This document shows, piece by piece, positions 6,119-12,189 of a stretch of 15,224 bases of DNA (the first letter of the stretch is position 1; every line of letters begins with the position of its first letter). Source of the stretch: Acidiferrobacteraceae bacterium (GTDB lineage Bacteria; Pseudomonadota; Gammaproteobacteria; Arenicellales; UBA868). A model generated the notes under the pieces. That model searched no databases. It was not told where the DNA came from and was given only the letters and a program-made list of their open reading frames with translations. The stretch is from assembly GCA_002721105.1 (NCBI GenBank), contig PBJL01000035.1, positions 1 through 15,224 of the forward strand. The letters are read 5' to 3'. Both the position numbers and the translations under genes were made by a program.

Positions 6119-6119
6119 T

Positions 6120-7193
6120 ATGGGCATATTAGCATTAATAGCGGCATTAGCAATTTCTGGAGTAGCTGCCTTGTATAGTATATTAGGTTTAGCTGCTATA
6201 TTTGCAGGTGCGAAGATACCTATTATAATAATGGGTGGTGTATTAGAAGTTGGTAAGTTGGTTACTGCTTCTTGGTTATATCAGAACTGGAAAAATCCAC
6301 TCCTACCAAAATCAATAAAATACTATTTGACCACTTCGGTTATCGTATTAGTCTTTGTTACCTCTATGGGTATCTTTGGCTTCCTCTCAAAGGCACATTT
6401 AGACCAAGTTAAACCTACCACAACCAATGAAACTAGAATTGTTTTAATTGATAAACAGATATTACAGGAAGAACGAGTAATAGTACGAGCAGAAAAGACT
6501 TTAGAAAGATTAGATAGAGCTTTAGATGTATATATTTCAAAAGAATATGTTACCAGAGGATTAAGAGAACGAAAGAAACAAAAAGAAGAACGAGAAGAAC
6601 TTACTTTAGCAATCAATACAGCAATGGATAAGATTGATGAGTTGATGGTAAAGAAACAAGAATTTCAATTAGAGACAAAAATGCTAGAGGCAGATGTAGG
6701 TCCTCTAAAATATATTGCTGAATTAATATATGGTGAAGAGAAAGCAAAGGATATGTTTGATGAAGCAGTTAGAGCAGTTATAATAGTATTGATATTTGTA
6801 TTTGACCCATTAGCAGTATTATTATTAATAGCAGCTAATATATCACTATCAGGTTGGAGTAAACTACGAAAGAAAAAGAGAGAATATAATCAGAAGAAAT
6901 TAGATTTACAGATTAAAAGAGAAAACGAAAAGATTAAAGAAGCAAAGAAACAGATAGGTAACTATAAAGAATTTTTTAAGAAGTTGGCAAAGAAAAGATT
7001 AACCAATGAAGATTATGAGAGATTTTTTCTTACATTAGGAGCTAAAGAAATGAGAGAAATGGGTCTGGATGCCGATGAAATACGAATTAAAATGGACCAA
7101 ATACTTGACTGGAATGCTAGTGAAAAACAACCAGATAAAACACTAGTTAAATCAAAGAATATAAAGCCAGAGAAGATGGATTTAATAGTATAG
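6120..7193 (+). CDS. Multi-pass membrane protein with coiled coils, conserved in marine T4-like phages
   Basis: 357 aa. Four hydrophobic segments are visible: about 2-28, 33-54, 69-90 and 219-247. Between the third and fourth lies a long, highly charged coiled coil (about 104-200, many Glu/Lys/Arg heptads), and another Lys/Glu coil follows the last span (250-290). The opening ISGVAALYSILGLAAIFAG, the VLEVGKLVTASWLY span and the GIFGFLSKAHLDQ motif resemble a protein I have seen repeatedly in cyanophages and related marine myoviruses without a known role. The topology suggests a large coiled-coil domain on one side of the inner membrane. A virion, injection or superinfection role is speculation. 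It is the last gene of the P1 unit; P2 begins four bases after its stop. Confidence 0.8.
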   Translation: MGILALIAALAISGVAALYSILGLAAIFAGAKIPIIIMGGVLEVGKLVTASWLYQNWKNPLLPKSIKYYLTTSVIVLVFVTSMGIFGFLSKAHLDQVKPTTTNETRIVLIDKQILQEERVIVRAEKTLERLDRALDVYISKEYVTRGLRERKKQKEEREELTLAINTAMDKIDELMVKKQEFQLETKMLEADVGPLKYIAELIYGEEKAKDMFDEAVRAVIIVLIFVFDPLAVLLLIAANISLSGWSKLRKKKREYNQKKLDLQIKRENEKIKEAKKQIGNYKEFFKKLAKKRLTNEDYERFFLTLGAKEMREMGLDADEIRIKMDQILDWNASEKQPDKTLVKSKNIKPEKMDLIV

Positions 7194-7196
7194 TGC

Positions 7197-7225
7197 TTGA
7201 CAACAGCACGGAAATGATATATAAT
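7197..7225 (+). promoter_or_regulatory. Consensus sigma70-type promoter P2
   Basis: TTGACA (7197-7202), 17 bases, TATAAT (7220-7225), inside TGCTTGACAA. It starts four bases after the stop of the membrane protein gene. The predicted start near 7232-7233 coincides with the ATG of the 45-aa ORF, so the transcript may be leaderless. Confidence 0.85.
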
Positions 7226-7232
7226 GAACCTT

Positions 7233-7370
7233 ATGTACACAGATAAAAGGAAAAACGAACTGATTAAGAACGCAGAAAAAATGATGAATAAAGCTCAATC
7301 AAAATGGGCAGTAATGTTTTGGACTGGCGTTTGGAAACAATTATGTATTAAATTTAATAGGGTTAATTAA
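7233..7370 (+). CDS. Small protein, 45 aa, possibly translated from a leaderless mRNA
   Basis: ATG TAC ACA to TAA, ending in a TAATG overlap with the next gene. The ATG is eight bases after the last -10 base, at the expected transcription start, so no SD can precede it on the P2 transcript. The N-terminal half is a basic helix (DKRKNELIKNAEKMMNKAQ); the second half has three Trp (WAVMFWTGVW), which could insert at a membrane interface. Family unknown. An in-frame ATG at 7224 lies in the -10 box, and later Met codons around 7281 lack an SD. Confidence 0.6.
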   Translation: MYTDKRKNELIKNAEKMMNKAQSKWAVMFWTGVWKQLCIKFNRVN

Positions 7371-7846
7371 TGAACATATTTTACCTAGATAAAGACATAA
7401 ACAAAGCTGCCGAGTATCATAACGATAAGCATTGTGTTAAAATGATACTAGAATATGCTCAATTGTTATGTACTGCTCATAGAGAACTAGATGGAGATAA
7501 TGCTAATGAGAATTTATATAAATCAACTCATAAAAATCATCCTAGTGCCAAGTGGGTAAGAGAATCAAAAGCGAACTATGAATATTTGTATAGATTGTTT
7601 AATGCTCTATGTAATGAGTACACACATAGATATGGCAAGACACATTTAACATATCAAAAATTACATAATGTTTTAGCAACACCACCACAAAATATACCAG
7701 ATAAAGAATTTACAGAACCAACACCAGCAATGCCTGATGATGTTAAGAATAATGATAGTCTAAAAGCGTATAGAGATTATTATAAGAAATATAAATCACA
7801 TCTAGCAGTATGGACTAAAAGAGATACGCCAGAGTGGTATCAATAA
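7370..7846 (+). CDS. Conserved phage protein beginning MNIFYLD, 158 aa
   Basis: A soluble, His-rich protein of a type I recognise from marine T4-like phages. Conserved-looking blocks are MNIFYLDKDINKAAEYH, then NDKHCVKMILEYAQLL (about 18-33), HKNHPSAKWVRES (about 53-65), then EYTHRYGKTH and the C-terminal YYKKYKSHLAVWTKRDTPEW. The regular His, Asp and Glu residues in the first two blocks could be catalytic or metal-binding, but I cannot assign a reaction. Related proteins are sometimes described as DNA repair enzymes; nothing here proves it. SD AGGG near 7359. It is coupled to the 45-aa ORF upstream and to the basic 53-aa protein downstream. Confidence 0.8.
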   Translation: MNIFYLDKDINKAAEYHNDKHCVKMILEYAQLLCTAHRELDGDNANENLYKSTHKNHPSAKWVRESKANYEYLYRLFNALCNEYTHRYGKTHLTYQKLHNVLATPPQNIPDKEFTEPTPAMPDDVKNNDSLKAYRDYYKKYKSHLAVWTKRDTPEWYQ

Positions 7847-8007
7847 TGACATCAAAAAAGAATATGAGAACTAATAGAAGTCCTAGAAGAATACATAGAA
7901 ACAAAGGTGGAAGAAAAAAAGGTGTACATTATTTAAGTGAGGCACAATATAATAAGGAAAAAGCAAATGCTAGAGACCCAATGGATATTGTAGTTATAAA
8001 AAAATGA
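7846..8007 (+). CDS. Small very basic protein, 53 aa
   Basis: Begins in a TAATG overlap and ends in an ATGA overlap with the 8004 gene. The first 26 residues are dominated by Arg, Lys and Asn (for example RTNRSPRRIHRNKGGRKKG), a nucleic-acid-binding composition. The rest is more mixed, with YLSEAQYNKEKANARDPMDIVV. No Cys or membrane span. Family unknown. The double overlap and the non-random composition support a real gene. Confidence 0.6.
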   Translation: MTSKKNMRTNRSPRRIHRNKGGRKKGVHYLSEAQYNKEKANARDPMDIVVIKK

Positions 8008-8510
8008 CAGACTTATTTTTAGACATAGACAAATACAAACAAGAAGAGGAAGAAAAAGAGTTAAAGAATACTCACCCGATTGCACAGGCACACGAAGCAA
8101 AAGATGTTGCAGTAGGTAAAAGAATTAAAGTAGAAGATTTATCACAACAGAACAAAGACTTTCTAACAGAAGTGAATAAAGAAAAGGAAGAATTAGAAGC
8201 GTCTATGCAAGAATCATTTAGACAGCGTGATGAAAGAGTTGCTAGAGAAAAGAAAAGAGATATACAGAAGTTGTTGGAAGAAAATATGATAACTAACTTC
8301 AAAACACCAGAACAACAAATGGCAGAAAAATTAGAATATGACAAATGGTTAGAAGCAAAGAAACTTAAAACAGACTTATCTGGCATACCTTTCCAAATGA
8401 CGCCAGAAGAAGAAGACAGAAACGCAGGAGTTGAACGAGACGAAAATGGTAATGTTAAGTCAGAAGAGACAAAGAAACCTGAACAAGATAAAATGATAGA
8501 CTTTGAGTAA
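8004..8510 (+). CDS. Hypothetical acidic coiled-coil protein, 168 aa
   Basis: Almost entirely Glu/Lys/Gln-rich helix, with probable coiled coil from about residue 45 to 120 and a disordered acidic C-terminus (TPEEEDRNAGVERDENG through PEQDKMIDFE). No Cys, no membrane span, no enzyme motif. Starts in ATGA with no SD of its own. Such proteins in T4-like phages are often scaffold, adaptor or virion-associated, but nothing here decides. Not recognised. Confidence 0.7.
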   Translation: MTDLFLDIDKYKQEEEEKELKNTHPIAQAHEAKDVAVGKRIKVEDLSQQNKDFLTEVNKEKEELEASMQESFRQRDERVAREKKRDIQKLLEENMITNFKTPEQQMAEKLEYDKWLEAKKLKTDLSGIPFQMTPEEEDRNAGVERDENGNVKSEETKKPEQDKMIDFE

Positions 8511-8511
8511 T

Positions 8512-8676
8512 ATGGATTTAATAGACGGATTAATATTAGGTATAGGTGGAACATTATTAACAATTGTATTGTTTTATATTGCGTTATGGATTGGAACACA
8601 CGACCAAGAGAAAGAAAATCAATTAGAGGAAGACAACCCAATAACAAGATTTTGGAGAGATTTTAGGAACAAATAA
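8512..8676 (+). CDS. Small single-pass membrane protein, 54 aa
   Basis: ATG GAT TTA to TAA, one base after the stop of the 8004 gene. Residues about 5-28 (DGLILGIGGTLLTIVLFYIA, then LWIG) form one span with a GxGG motif. A charged tail follows, ending in RFWRDFRNK, an amphipathic Trp/Arg end that could lie on the membrane. It resembles other one-span small proteins in this window (4517, 2571), without sequence similarity that I can see. Function unknown. Confidence 0.65.
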   Translation: MDLIDGLILGIGGTLLTIVLFYIALWIGTHDQEKENQLEEDNPITRFWRDFRNK

Positions 8677-8677
8677 T

Positions 8678-9064
8678 ATGATGATAGAAACATTAGTAGG
8701 TAAAACAATAGTTTTATTAAACAACATACAATTAGCACATTGGCAAACACATAGTTATGCTGAACACGAAGCGTTAGGAGAATTTCATAAGAAGTTAACT
8801 GACCTTAATGATAAACTTGTAGAGGCGTGGCAAGGTAACCAAAATAAGAGAGTACATATTGAAGGTGGACAACATACTTTACAAAATTATAGAAGTAAAG
8901 ACCATACCATTTCAGAAATTGTACAATATCAACAAGACCTTTCACAAGCAACATACAATATTGCACAACAAAACAATTTAAATCAGTTTGAAGATATTAT
9001 CGCTGTACTAGAAGATATGGCAGAAATAACTTCACAGGCACAATATCATTTATCATTAAAGTAA
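8678..9064 (+). CDS. Conserved phage protein with ferritin-like helical look (DUF5856-like)
   Basis: 128 aa, all-helical, rich in His and Gln. The motif AHWQTHSYAEHEALGEFHKKLTDLNDKLVE (about residues 20-49) is the hallmark of a phage family I recall as DUF5856. The HWxTxxxxEHxALxxFY pattern is reminiscent of Dps/ferritin-like four-helix proteins, where His/Glu/Asp bind iron. Whether this one stores iron or only shares the fold cannot be told from the sequence. Two adjacent ATGs (8678, 8681) are possible starts; AGGA at 8664-8667 suits either. If it does bind iron, it would fit with the Fe-S genes at 14142-15060. Confidence 0.78.
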   Translation: MMIETLVGKTIVLLNNIQLAHWQTHSYAEHEALGEFHKKLTDLNDKLVEAWQGNQNKRVHIEGGQHTLQNYRSKDHTISEIVQYQQDLSQATYNIAQQNNLNQFEDIIAVLEDMAEITSQAQYHLSLK

Positions 9065-9071
9065 GAACACA

Positions 9072-9368
9072 ATGCCGACATATTCGTTTATAAACAATAA
9101 AACTAAAGAAGAATTTACTGAATTTATGAGTATGTCCGAGAAGGATAAGTATTTAAAGAAGAATAAACACATTAAACAAACATTGAAAACAATAAATATC
9201 ATTAGTGGCACAGGTGGAATTAGAAATGACAGCGGATGGAAAGAAGTACAAAGTAAGATAGCTGAACGCAATCCTGGTACGCCATTTGCCTCTCAACACG
9301 GCAAAGCGTCAACAAAAGATATTAAAACTAGGCAAGTACTAAAGAAACACGGAATACTACCGAAGTAA
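9072..9368 (+). CDS. Conserved phage protein beginning MPTYSF, 98 aa
   Basis: The N-terminus MPTYSFINNKTKEEFTEFMSMSEKDKYL has the layout of FmdB-type zinc-ribbon regulators (MPxYxF..), but the Cys pairs that bind zinc are missing, so any relationship is to a metal-free version. It continues with a Gly-rich turn (ISGTGGIRNDSGWKEV) and a basic end (ASTKDIKTRQVLKKHGI). Proteins of this shape occur in cyanophages and other marine myoviruses without known function. No membrane span. The SD is weak. The next gene starts one base after the stop. Confidence 0.72.
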   Translation: MPTYSFINNKTKEEFTEFMSMSEKDKYLKKNKHIKQTLKTINIISGTGGIRNDSGWKEVQSKIAERNPGTPFASQHGKASTKDIKTRQVLKKHGILPK

Positions 9369-9369
9369 T

Positions 9370-9609
9370 ATGATATACAGAATACTTTTTTTATGTGTTA
9401 TAAGTTTACTAGTCACCAATTGTGGTGCTGGCTTTAACAACCTATTCACGGTAGGTGGTATTAGTACAGCAGTTGCTAGTAAGAACGCATATAGTATTGG
9501 TTATAATACACTTGACTTGGGTATACAGATAAACTCTGGAAAACCTATTAGAGAACATATATTAGAATCAATAAAGAAAAAGGAGCATACATATGCTCCT
9601 ACATTTTAG
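9370..9609 (+). CDS. Probable small lipoprotein, 79 aa
   Basis: A short signal sequence (MIYRILFLCVISLLVTNC) ends in a lipobox-like L-V-T-N-C at Cys18. The residue before Cys is Asn rather than the usual Gly/Ala/Ser, so lipidation is likely but not certain. After it comes a Gly-rich stretch (GAGFNNLFTVGGISTAVASK) with some hydrophobic character, then a polar tail. Small phage lipoproteins can be outer-membrane spanins (Rz1-like) or exclusion proteins; there is no proline-rich stretch typical of Rz1. The final codons lie inside a strong hairpin (9581-9600). Confidence 0.65.
   Translation: MIYRILFLCVISLLVTNCGAGFNNLFTVGGISTAVASKNAYSIGYNTLDLGIQINSGKPIREHILESIKKKEHTYAPTF
9581..9607 (+). terminator. 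Hairpin at the end of the lipoprotein gene
   Basis: AGGAGCAT (9581-9588) pairs with ATGCTCCT (9593-9600), 8 bp with a 4-base ACAT loop, followed by ACATTTT ending at 9607. The hairpin is inside the coding sequence (last eight codons or so). The short T-run makes it a weak terminator or an mRNA processing/stability element. The next SD (AGAGGAGA, 9608-9615) begins right after it. Confidence 0.45.
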
Positions 9610-9621
9610 AGGAGAAATATA

Positions 9622-10029
9622 ATGGCAAAAAACGATATGCCTGATTATATGAGAGGTTTTGATACCACAGATGATTGGGGATTTGTTCCTGTATCATCAA
9701 AACCTGTGGATCCTAAACCAGGTGTTGACGAAGAACAACTGGACTCAAAATTTGAAGGTACTAACATAGAACTAGCGAAAGTTAAATCAGATGTTGGTTC
9801 TATTAAAACTATGATGAACGAGATAATGCAAATAGTAAATGAAAAAGAGACTATCACAAAAGAAATAACTACCGAAGAAACTAAAGAAAGATTTAAAGAA
9901 GTTGAAAAAATCATATTACCTTTTTTATACAATCTTTCCAAATCGGAAGAGCCATATATACATTGGCCGAATAGAGGACCTATAATCAAAGCACAGATTG
10001 ATAAGATATTAAAACTAACAAGGGGGTAA
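9622..10029 (+). CDS. Hypothetical conserved phage protein, 135 aa
   Basis: Strong SD AGAGGAGA (9608-9615) six bases before the ATG. The opening MPDYMRGFDTTDDWGFVPV is a motif I associate with uncharacterised proteins of marine T4-like phages. A disordered Pro/Asp-rich linker, a coiled-coil-like helix (about 50-95, KVKSDVGSIKTMMNEIMQI) and a globular end with YIHWPNRGPIIKAQIDKIL follow. No Cys or membrane span. It may be structural; no firm function. It is followed three bases later by the 51-aa helical protein. Confidence 0.7.
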   Translation: MAKNDMPDYMRGFDTTDDWGFVPVSSKPVDPKPGVDEEQLDSKFEGTNIELAKVKSDVGSIKTMMNEIMQIVNEKETITKEITTEETKERFKEVEKIILPFLYNLSKSEEPYIHWPNRGPIIKAQIDKILKLTRG

Positions 10030-10032
10030 TTT

Positions 10033-10188
10033 ATGTCGCTTAAAGCGAAACATAAGGAACTGAAAAAGGAAGTATTAATAGCAGAAGAAAAACGAAATGG
10101 GCAAAGAGGATATGAATCGTGGTTAAAATTAAGAGAATTGAAAAAACTAAAACTAAAAGCGAAGGAAAAATTAAATGAAATTAAGTAA
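10033..10188 (+). CDS. Small helical basic protein, 51 aa
   Basis: ATG TCG CTT to TAA, behind a purine-rich AGGGGG (10021-10026). Apart from a short NGQRGYESW turn in the middle, it is two Lys/Leu/Glu helices, so a helical hairpin is likely. It overlaps the start of the M15 peptidase by 14 bases. No family can be named with confidence. Its strict fit between two genes supports it. Confidence 0.6.
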   Translation: MSLKAKHKELKKEVLIAEEKRNGQRGYESWLKLRELKKLKLKAKEKLNEIK

Positions 10189-10645
10189 AAATTTTTCATT
10201 AAAGGAAATGACTACAAGTCAGACGGCTGAACGGAAAGGGATTAATAACAATCCTAATGACGACCAGATTACAGCATTGCAGAAGTTATGTGAAAATATA
10301 TTGCAACCTGTAAGGGACCATTATGCTACGGCAGTTACCGTATCAAGTGGTTTTAGGAGTGAAGAACTTTGCGTAGCAATTGGTTCATCTACCAATTCAC
10401 AGCACGCCAAAGGGCAAGCTGCCGACTTTGAAATATTTGGAACGCCAAATGCTGAACTAGCAAAATGGATTATGGATAATTTAGATTATGACCAATTGAT
10501 TTTGGAATATCATAATCCAGACGAACCAAATAGCGGTTGGATACATTGTTCATACAAGAGTCCAACAGACAACAGAAAGAGTACATTGAGAGCGTTTAGA
10601 GACGATAAAGGTAAAACTCAATATGTTGAATATAGTCCCAATTGA
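10175..10645 (+). CDS. Peptidase M15-family peptidoglycan hydrolase (endolysin-like)
   Basis: A zinc D,D-peptidase domain that cuts peptide cross-links in peptidoglycan. The family zinc site is visible: S-Q-H-A-K-G-Q-A-A-D (residues 75-84, His77 and Asp84) and G-W-I-H-C (His124 as third ligand), with the upstream VSSGFRSEELC segment common to M15A/M15_3 proteins. The length of 156 aa is that of a single-domain enzyme. No signal peptide or anchor, so it needs a holin or other route to reach the wall, unlike the anchored glucosaminidase at 5109. SD AAGGA near 10162. It is the last gene of the P2 unit and is followed by a 119-base spacer. Confidence 0.9.
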   Translation: MKLSKNFSLKEMTTSQTAERKGINNNPNDDQITALQKLCENILQPVRDHYATAVTVSSGFRSEELCVAIGSSTNSQHAKGQAADFEIFGTPNAELAKWIMDNLDYDQLILEYHNPDEPNSGWIHCSYKSPTDNRKSTLRAFRDDKGKTQYVEYSPN

Positions 10646-10685
10646 ACGCTGGGTCTAGTAAGTAAAGACGAGATAAACGATATGT

Positions 10686-10705
10686 ACTTGAGGAATAGGT
10701 CAAGT
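10686..10705. repeat. Short inverted repeat upstream of P3
   Basis: ACTTGA (10686-10691) and TCAAGT (10700-10705) flank an 8-base GGAATAGG. It ends seven bases before the -35 box of P3, a place where an operator or a weak 3'-end hairpin might sit. Six bp is short, so chance is possible. Confidence 0.3.
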
Positions 10706-10712
10706 TAGCTGC

Positions 10713-10741
10713 TTGACAAATTGCTCGTGTGATGATATAAT
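10713..10741 (+). promoter_or_regulatory. Consensus sigma70-type promoter P3
   Basis: TTGACA (10713-10718), 17 bases, TATAAT (10736-10741), with the shared TGCTTGACAA and an extended -10 (TGA before TATAAT). Predicted start is near 10748, then a short leader with SD AAAGGAG (10751-10757) and the ATG at 10765. It drives the exonuclease gene and probably the exported proteins and tmRNA that follow. Confidence 0.88.
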
Positions 10742-10764
10742 GATTGAAATAAAGGAGTAAGATA

Positions 10765-11451
10765 ATGGCTAAAGAATTTAAATTTGTTGATGTGAATAAA
10801 TCACTATTGCCTAAATGTAAAGGTAAGAACCAAGATGGTTTCAGATTTTACGACATAGATGGCAAGAACTATCCATCAGTAACCTCAATCTTAAATATTA
10901 GAAAGTCAGATGGCTTAAAAGCTTGGCGAGCTAATATTGGAGAAGATGTAGCGAACTTTGAAATGAGAAGAGCTGCTAAAAGAGGAAAATCTACACATAC
11001 ACTAGTTGAGAACTATATAAACGGTGATACACCTGAAGAAAGGTCTGTACTACCATTAGGTCTGTTTAGACTTATGAAACCTTACCTAGACAATATAGAC
11101 AATGTACATTTAGTTGAAGCGATAATGTATAGTAAAGAGTTGACACTTGCAGGTCAAACTGATTGCATTGCTGAGTATAGAGGTAAACTATCAGTAATAG
11201 ATTTTAAAACAGCAAACAAAGAAAAGATTGAAGATTGGGTGGATAATTACTTCCTACAATGTACTGCCTATGCAGTTATGTATGAGGAGATATTTGGCAA
11301 ACCAATAGAACAGATTGTTGTACTAATTGCTGGTGAAGATGGTTCAATGCAAGAATGGATTAAGAATCCTAAAGATTATTTACCAGAATTGAAGAAAAGC
11401 ATAGAAACTTTTTATAAATATTATCAAGGCGTAAATGCTTTACGAAAATAG
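10765..11451 (+). CDS. PD-(D/E)XK exonuclease (RecB/Cas4-like)
   Basis: A RecB-type nuclease. Motifs in order: R-G-K-S-T-H (residues 73-78, the GxxxH helix with His78), Glu118 (LVEAIMYS), then A-G-Q-T-D-C-I-A (Asp133) and S-V-I-D-F-K-T-A (Asp146, Lys148), which form the PD-(D/E)XK core, and the QCTAYAVMYEE helix (about 165-175) equivalent to the QxxxY motif. The length of 228 aa suits a single-domain nuclease as found in T4-like cyanophages. There is no Cys cluster, so no Cas4-type Fe-S cluster. Probably acts in phage recombination, DNA processing or host DNA recycling. First gene of the P3 unit. Confidence 0.85.
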   Translation: MAKEFKFVDVNKSLLPKCKGKNQDGFRFYDIDGKNYPSVTSILNIRKSDGLKAWRANIGEDVANFEMRRAAKRGKSTHTLVENYINGDTPEERSVLPLGLFRLMKPYLDNIDNVHLVEAIMYSKELTLAGQTDCIAEYRGKLSVIDFKTANKEKIEDWVDNYFLQCTAYAVMYEEIFGKPIEQIVVLIAGEDGSMQEWIKNPKDYLPELKKSIETFYKYYQGVNALRK

Positions 11452-11495
11452 AACAAAACAGAAGTCAAATAATTTTTAGTTACCAAAGTGAGTTG

Positions 11496-11515
11496 TTTCT
11501 GTCTATCAGAAAGGA
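11496..11515 (+). promoter_or_regulatory. Hairpin next to the SD of the 11519 gene
   Basis: TTTCTG (11496-11501) pairs with CAGAAA (11507-11512) around a 5-base loop. The SD AAGGA (11511-11515) begins in the last two stem bases, so the hairpin could lower its accessibility. It lies in a 67-base spacer that otherwise shows no promoter. Confidence 0.35.
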
Positions 11516-11518
11516 TAG

Positions 11519-11893
11519 ATGAAAATATTTCACAATCCCACAGAAAAGTGGATGATAGTCGTACTGGTGTCAGTACTATTATTATTAGGTATAGATGTCA
11601 GTAGAGCTGACCACAAAGAAAATATATTTTTTCAAACTACAGCGCCAATATTATGTGCTCCTTATGACAAGATGACGCAATGGCTTGAACATAATGAATT
11701 TGAAGTGGTTAGTGTAGGACTAGGCAGGTCAGGTGGAGTACAAACAGGAGAACCTGTTTATATGGTACAAGGTTATTTGAAAAAAGGAACAGATATTTTT
11801 GTATCAAGCATTGAAACTCCAAATGGAGTAGATAAGTGTTTAATGTATAATTTATTTGACTATAAAAAAGTAGAGGATTTAGAAAAAAAATAA
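11519..11893 (+). CDS. Exported protein of unknown function, 124 aa
   Basis: A signal peptide with a longer than usual N-region (MKIFHNPTEK), hydrophobic core (WMIVVLVSVLLLLGI) and probable cleavage after Ser-Arg-Ala (residue 30). The mature protein of about 94 residues has two Cys, one in APILCAP and one in KCLMYN, which could form a disulfide in the periplasm, plus a beta-rich middle (VVSVGLGRSGGVQTGEPVYM). I do not recognise it. It is followed seven bases later by a lipoprotein gene, so two envelope proteins come just before the tmRNA. Confidence 0.75.
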   Translation: MKIFHNPTEKWMIVVLVSVLLLLGIDVSRADHKENIFFQTTAPILCAPYDKMTQWLEHNEFEVVSVGLGRSGGVQTGEPVYMVQGYLKKGTDIFVSSIETPNGVDKCLMYNLFDYKKVEDLEKK

Positions 11894-11900
11894 AGGAATT

Positions 11901-12095
11901 ATGAAAACAATTGGAATGTTTTTGATTGCATTATTTCTATTAAGTGGATGTGGCATTAAATCGCCAAGTGTAAAACTTGGAAAGAAATGTGTCATTAAAG
12001 GTGATGAAGTAGTTTATTCGTATGTATGGATACACGATAAAGATTTACCTTTACAAGCTAACAAAGAAACTTGCAAACAGATTGAAGAGAATTAG
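11901..12095 (+). CDS. Small lipoprotein, 64 aa
   Basis: Signal MKTIGMFLIALFLL followed by the lipobox L-S-G-C (Cys17), a good match to the signal peptidase II site, so the mature product is about 48 residues with an N-terminal lipid. Two further Cys (in KKCVIKGD and ETCKQIEE) probably form a disulfide. The mature part is short and beta-like. SD AAGGA is four bases from the ATG. Function unknown; a phage outer-membrane or exclusion lipoprotein is possible. Its stop lies about five bases before the first paired bases of the tmRNA. Confidence 0.8.
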   Translation: MKTIGMFLIALFLLSGCGIKSPSVKLGKKCVIKGDEVVYSYVWIHDKDLPLQANKETCKQIEEN

Positions 12096-12100
12096 TCGTT

Positions 12101-12155
12101 GAAAGTGTTGTAATAACTGGAGAAGACTTGGGTGCAATTCCCAACACCTCCACCA
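12101..12155 (+). ncRNA. tmRNA acceptor piece
   Basis: Contains the 3' strands of P3 and P2, the T-arm and the 3' strand of the acceptor stem ending A-CCA. After processing it would stay base-paired to the coding piece. The T-loop TGCAATT has G at the second position, where T is usual, but is otherwise normal. The 5' end is set by the first P3 base plus a few nucleotides and is uncertain. Confidence 0.85.
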
Positions 12156-12189
12156 TTCACTTTAAACACACTATTGGTGTGTGTTTATG
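12156..12189 (+). other. tmRNA intervening segment removed on maturation
   Basis: Between the CCA and the 5' G of the acceptor stem lie 34 bases dominated by a hairpin: TAAACACAC (12163-12171) pairs with GTGTGTTTA (12179-12187), 9 bp with a 7-base loop. Such a segment closes the precursor so the acceptor stem can form; RNase P would cut before 12190, and 3' processing enzymes would cut after 12155. Confidence 0.8.

Noticed and set aside
8072..8647. Long minus-strand open frame, 191 codons
   Set aside because: It is antisense to the coiled-coil protein and the small membrane protein. Its Ser/Leu/Phe-rich composition is what the reverse of Glu/Lys-rich coding gives, and every supported gene in the window is on the + strand.
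9512..9540. TTGACT at 9512 as another promoter
   Set aside because: It lacks the TGCTTGAC context, and there is no -10 box 17 bases downstream.
9645..10199. Long minus-strand open frame, 184 codons
   Set aside because: It is antisense to two well-supported + strand genes, has low-complexity Ser/Phe composition and no start signal.
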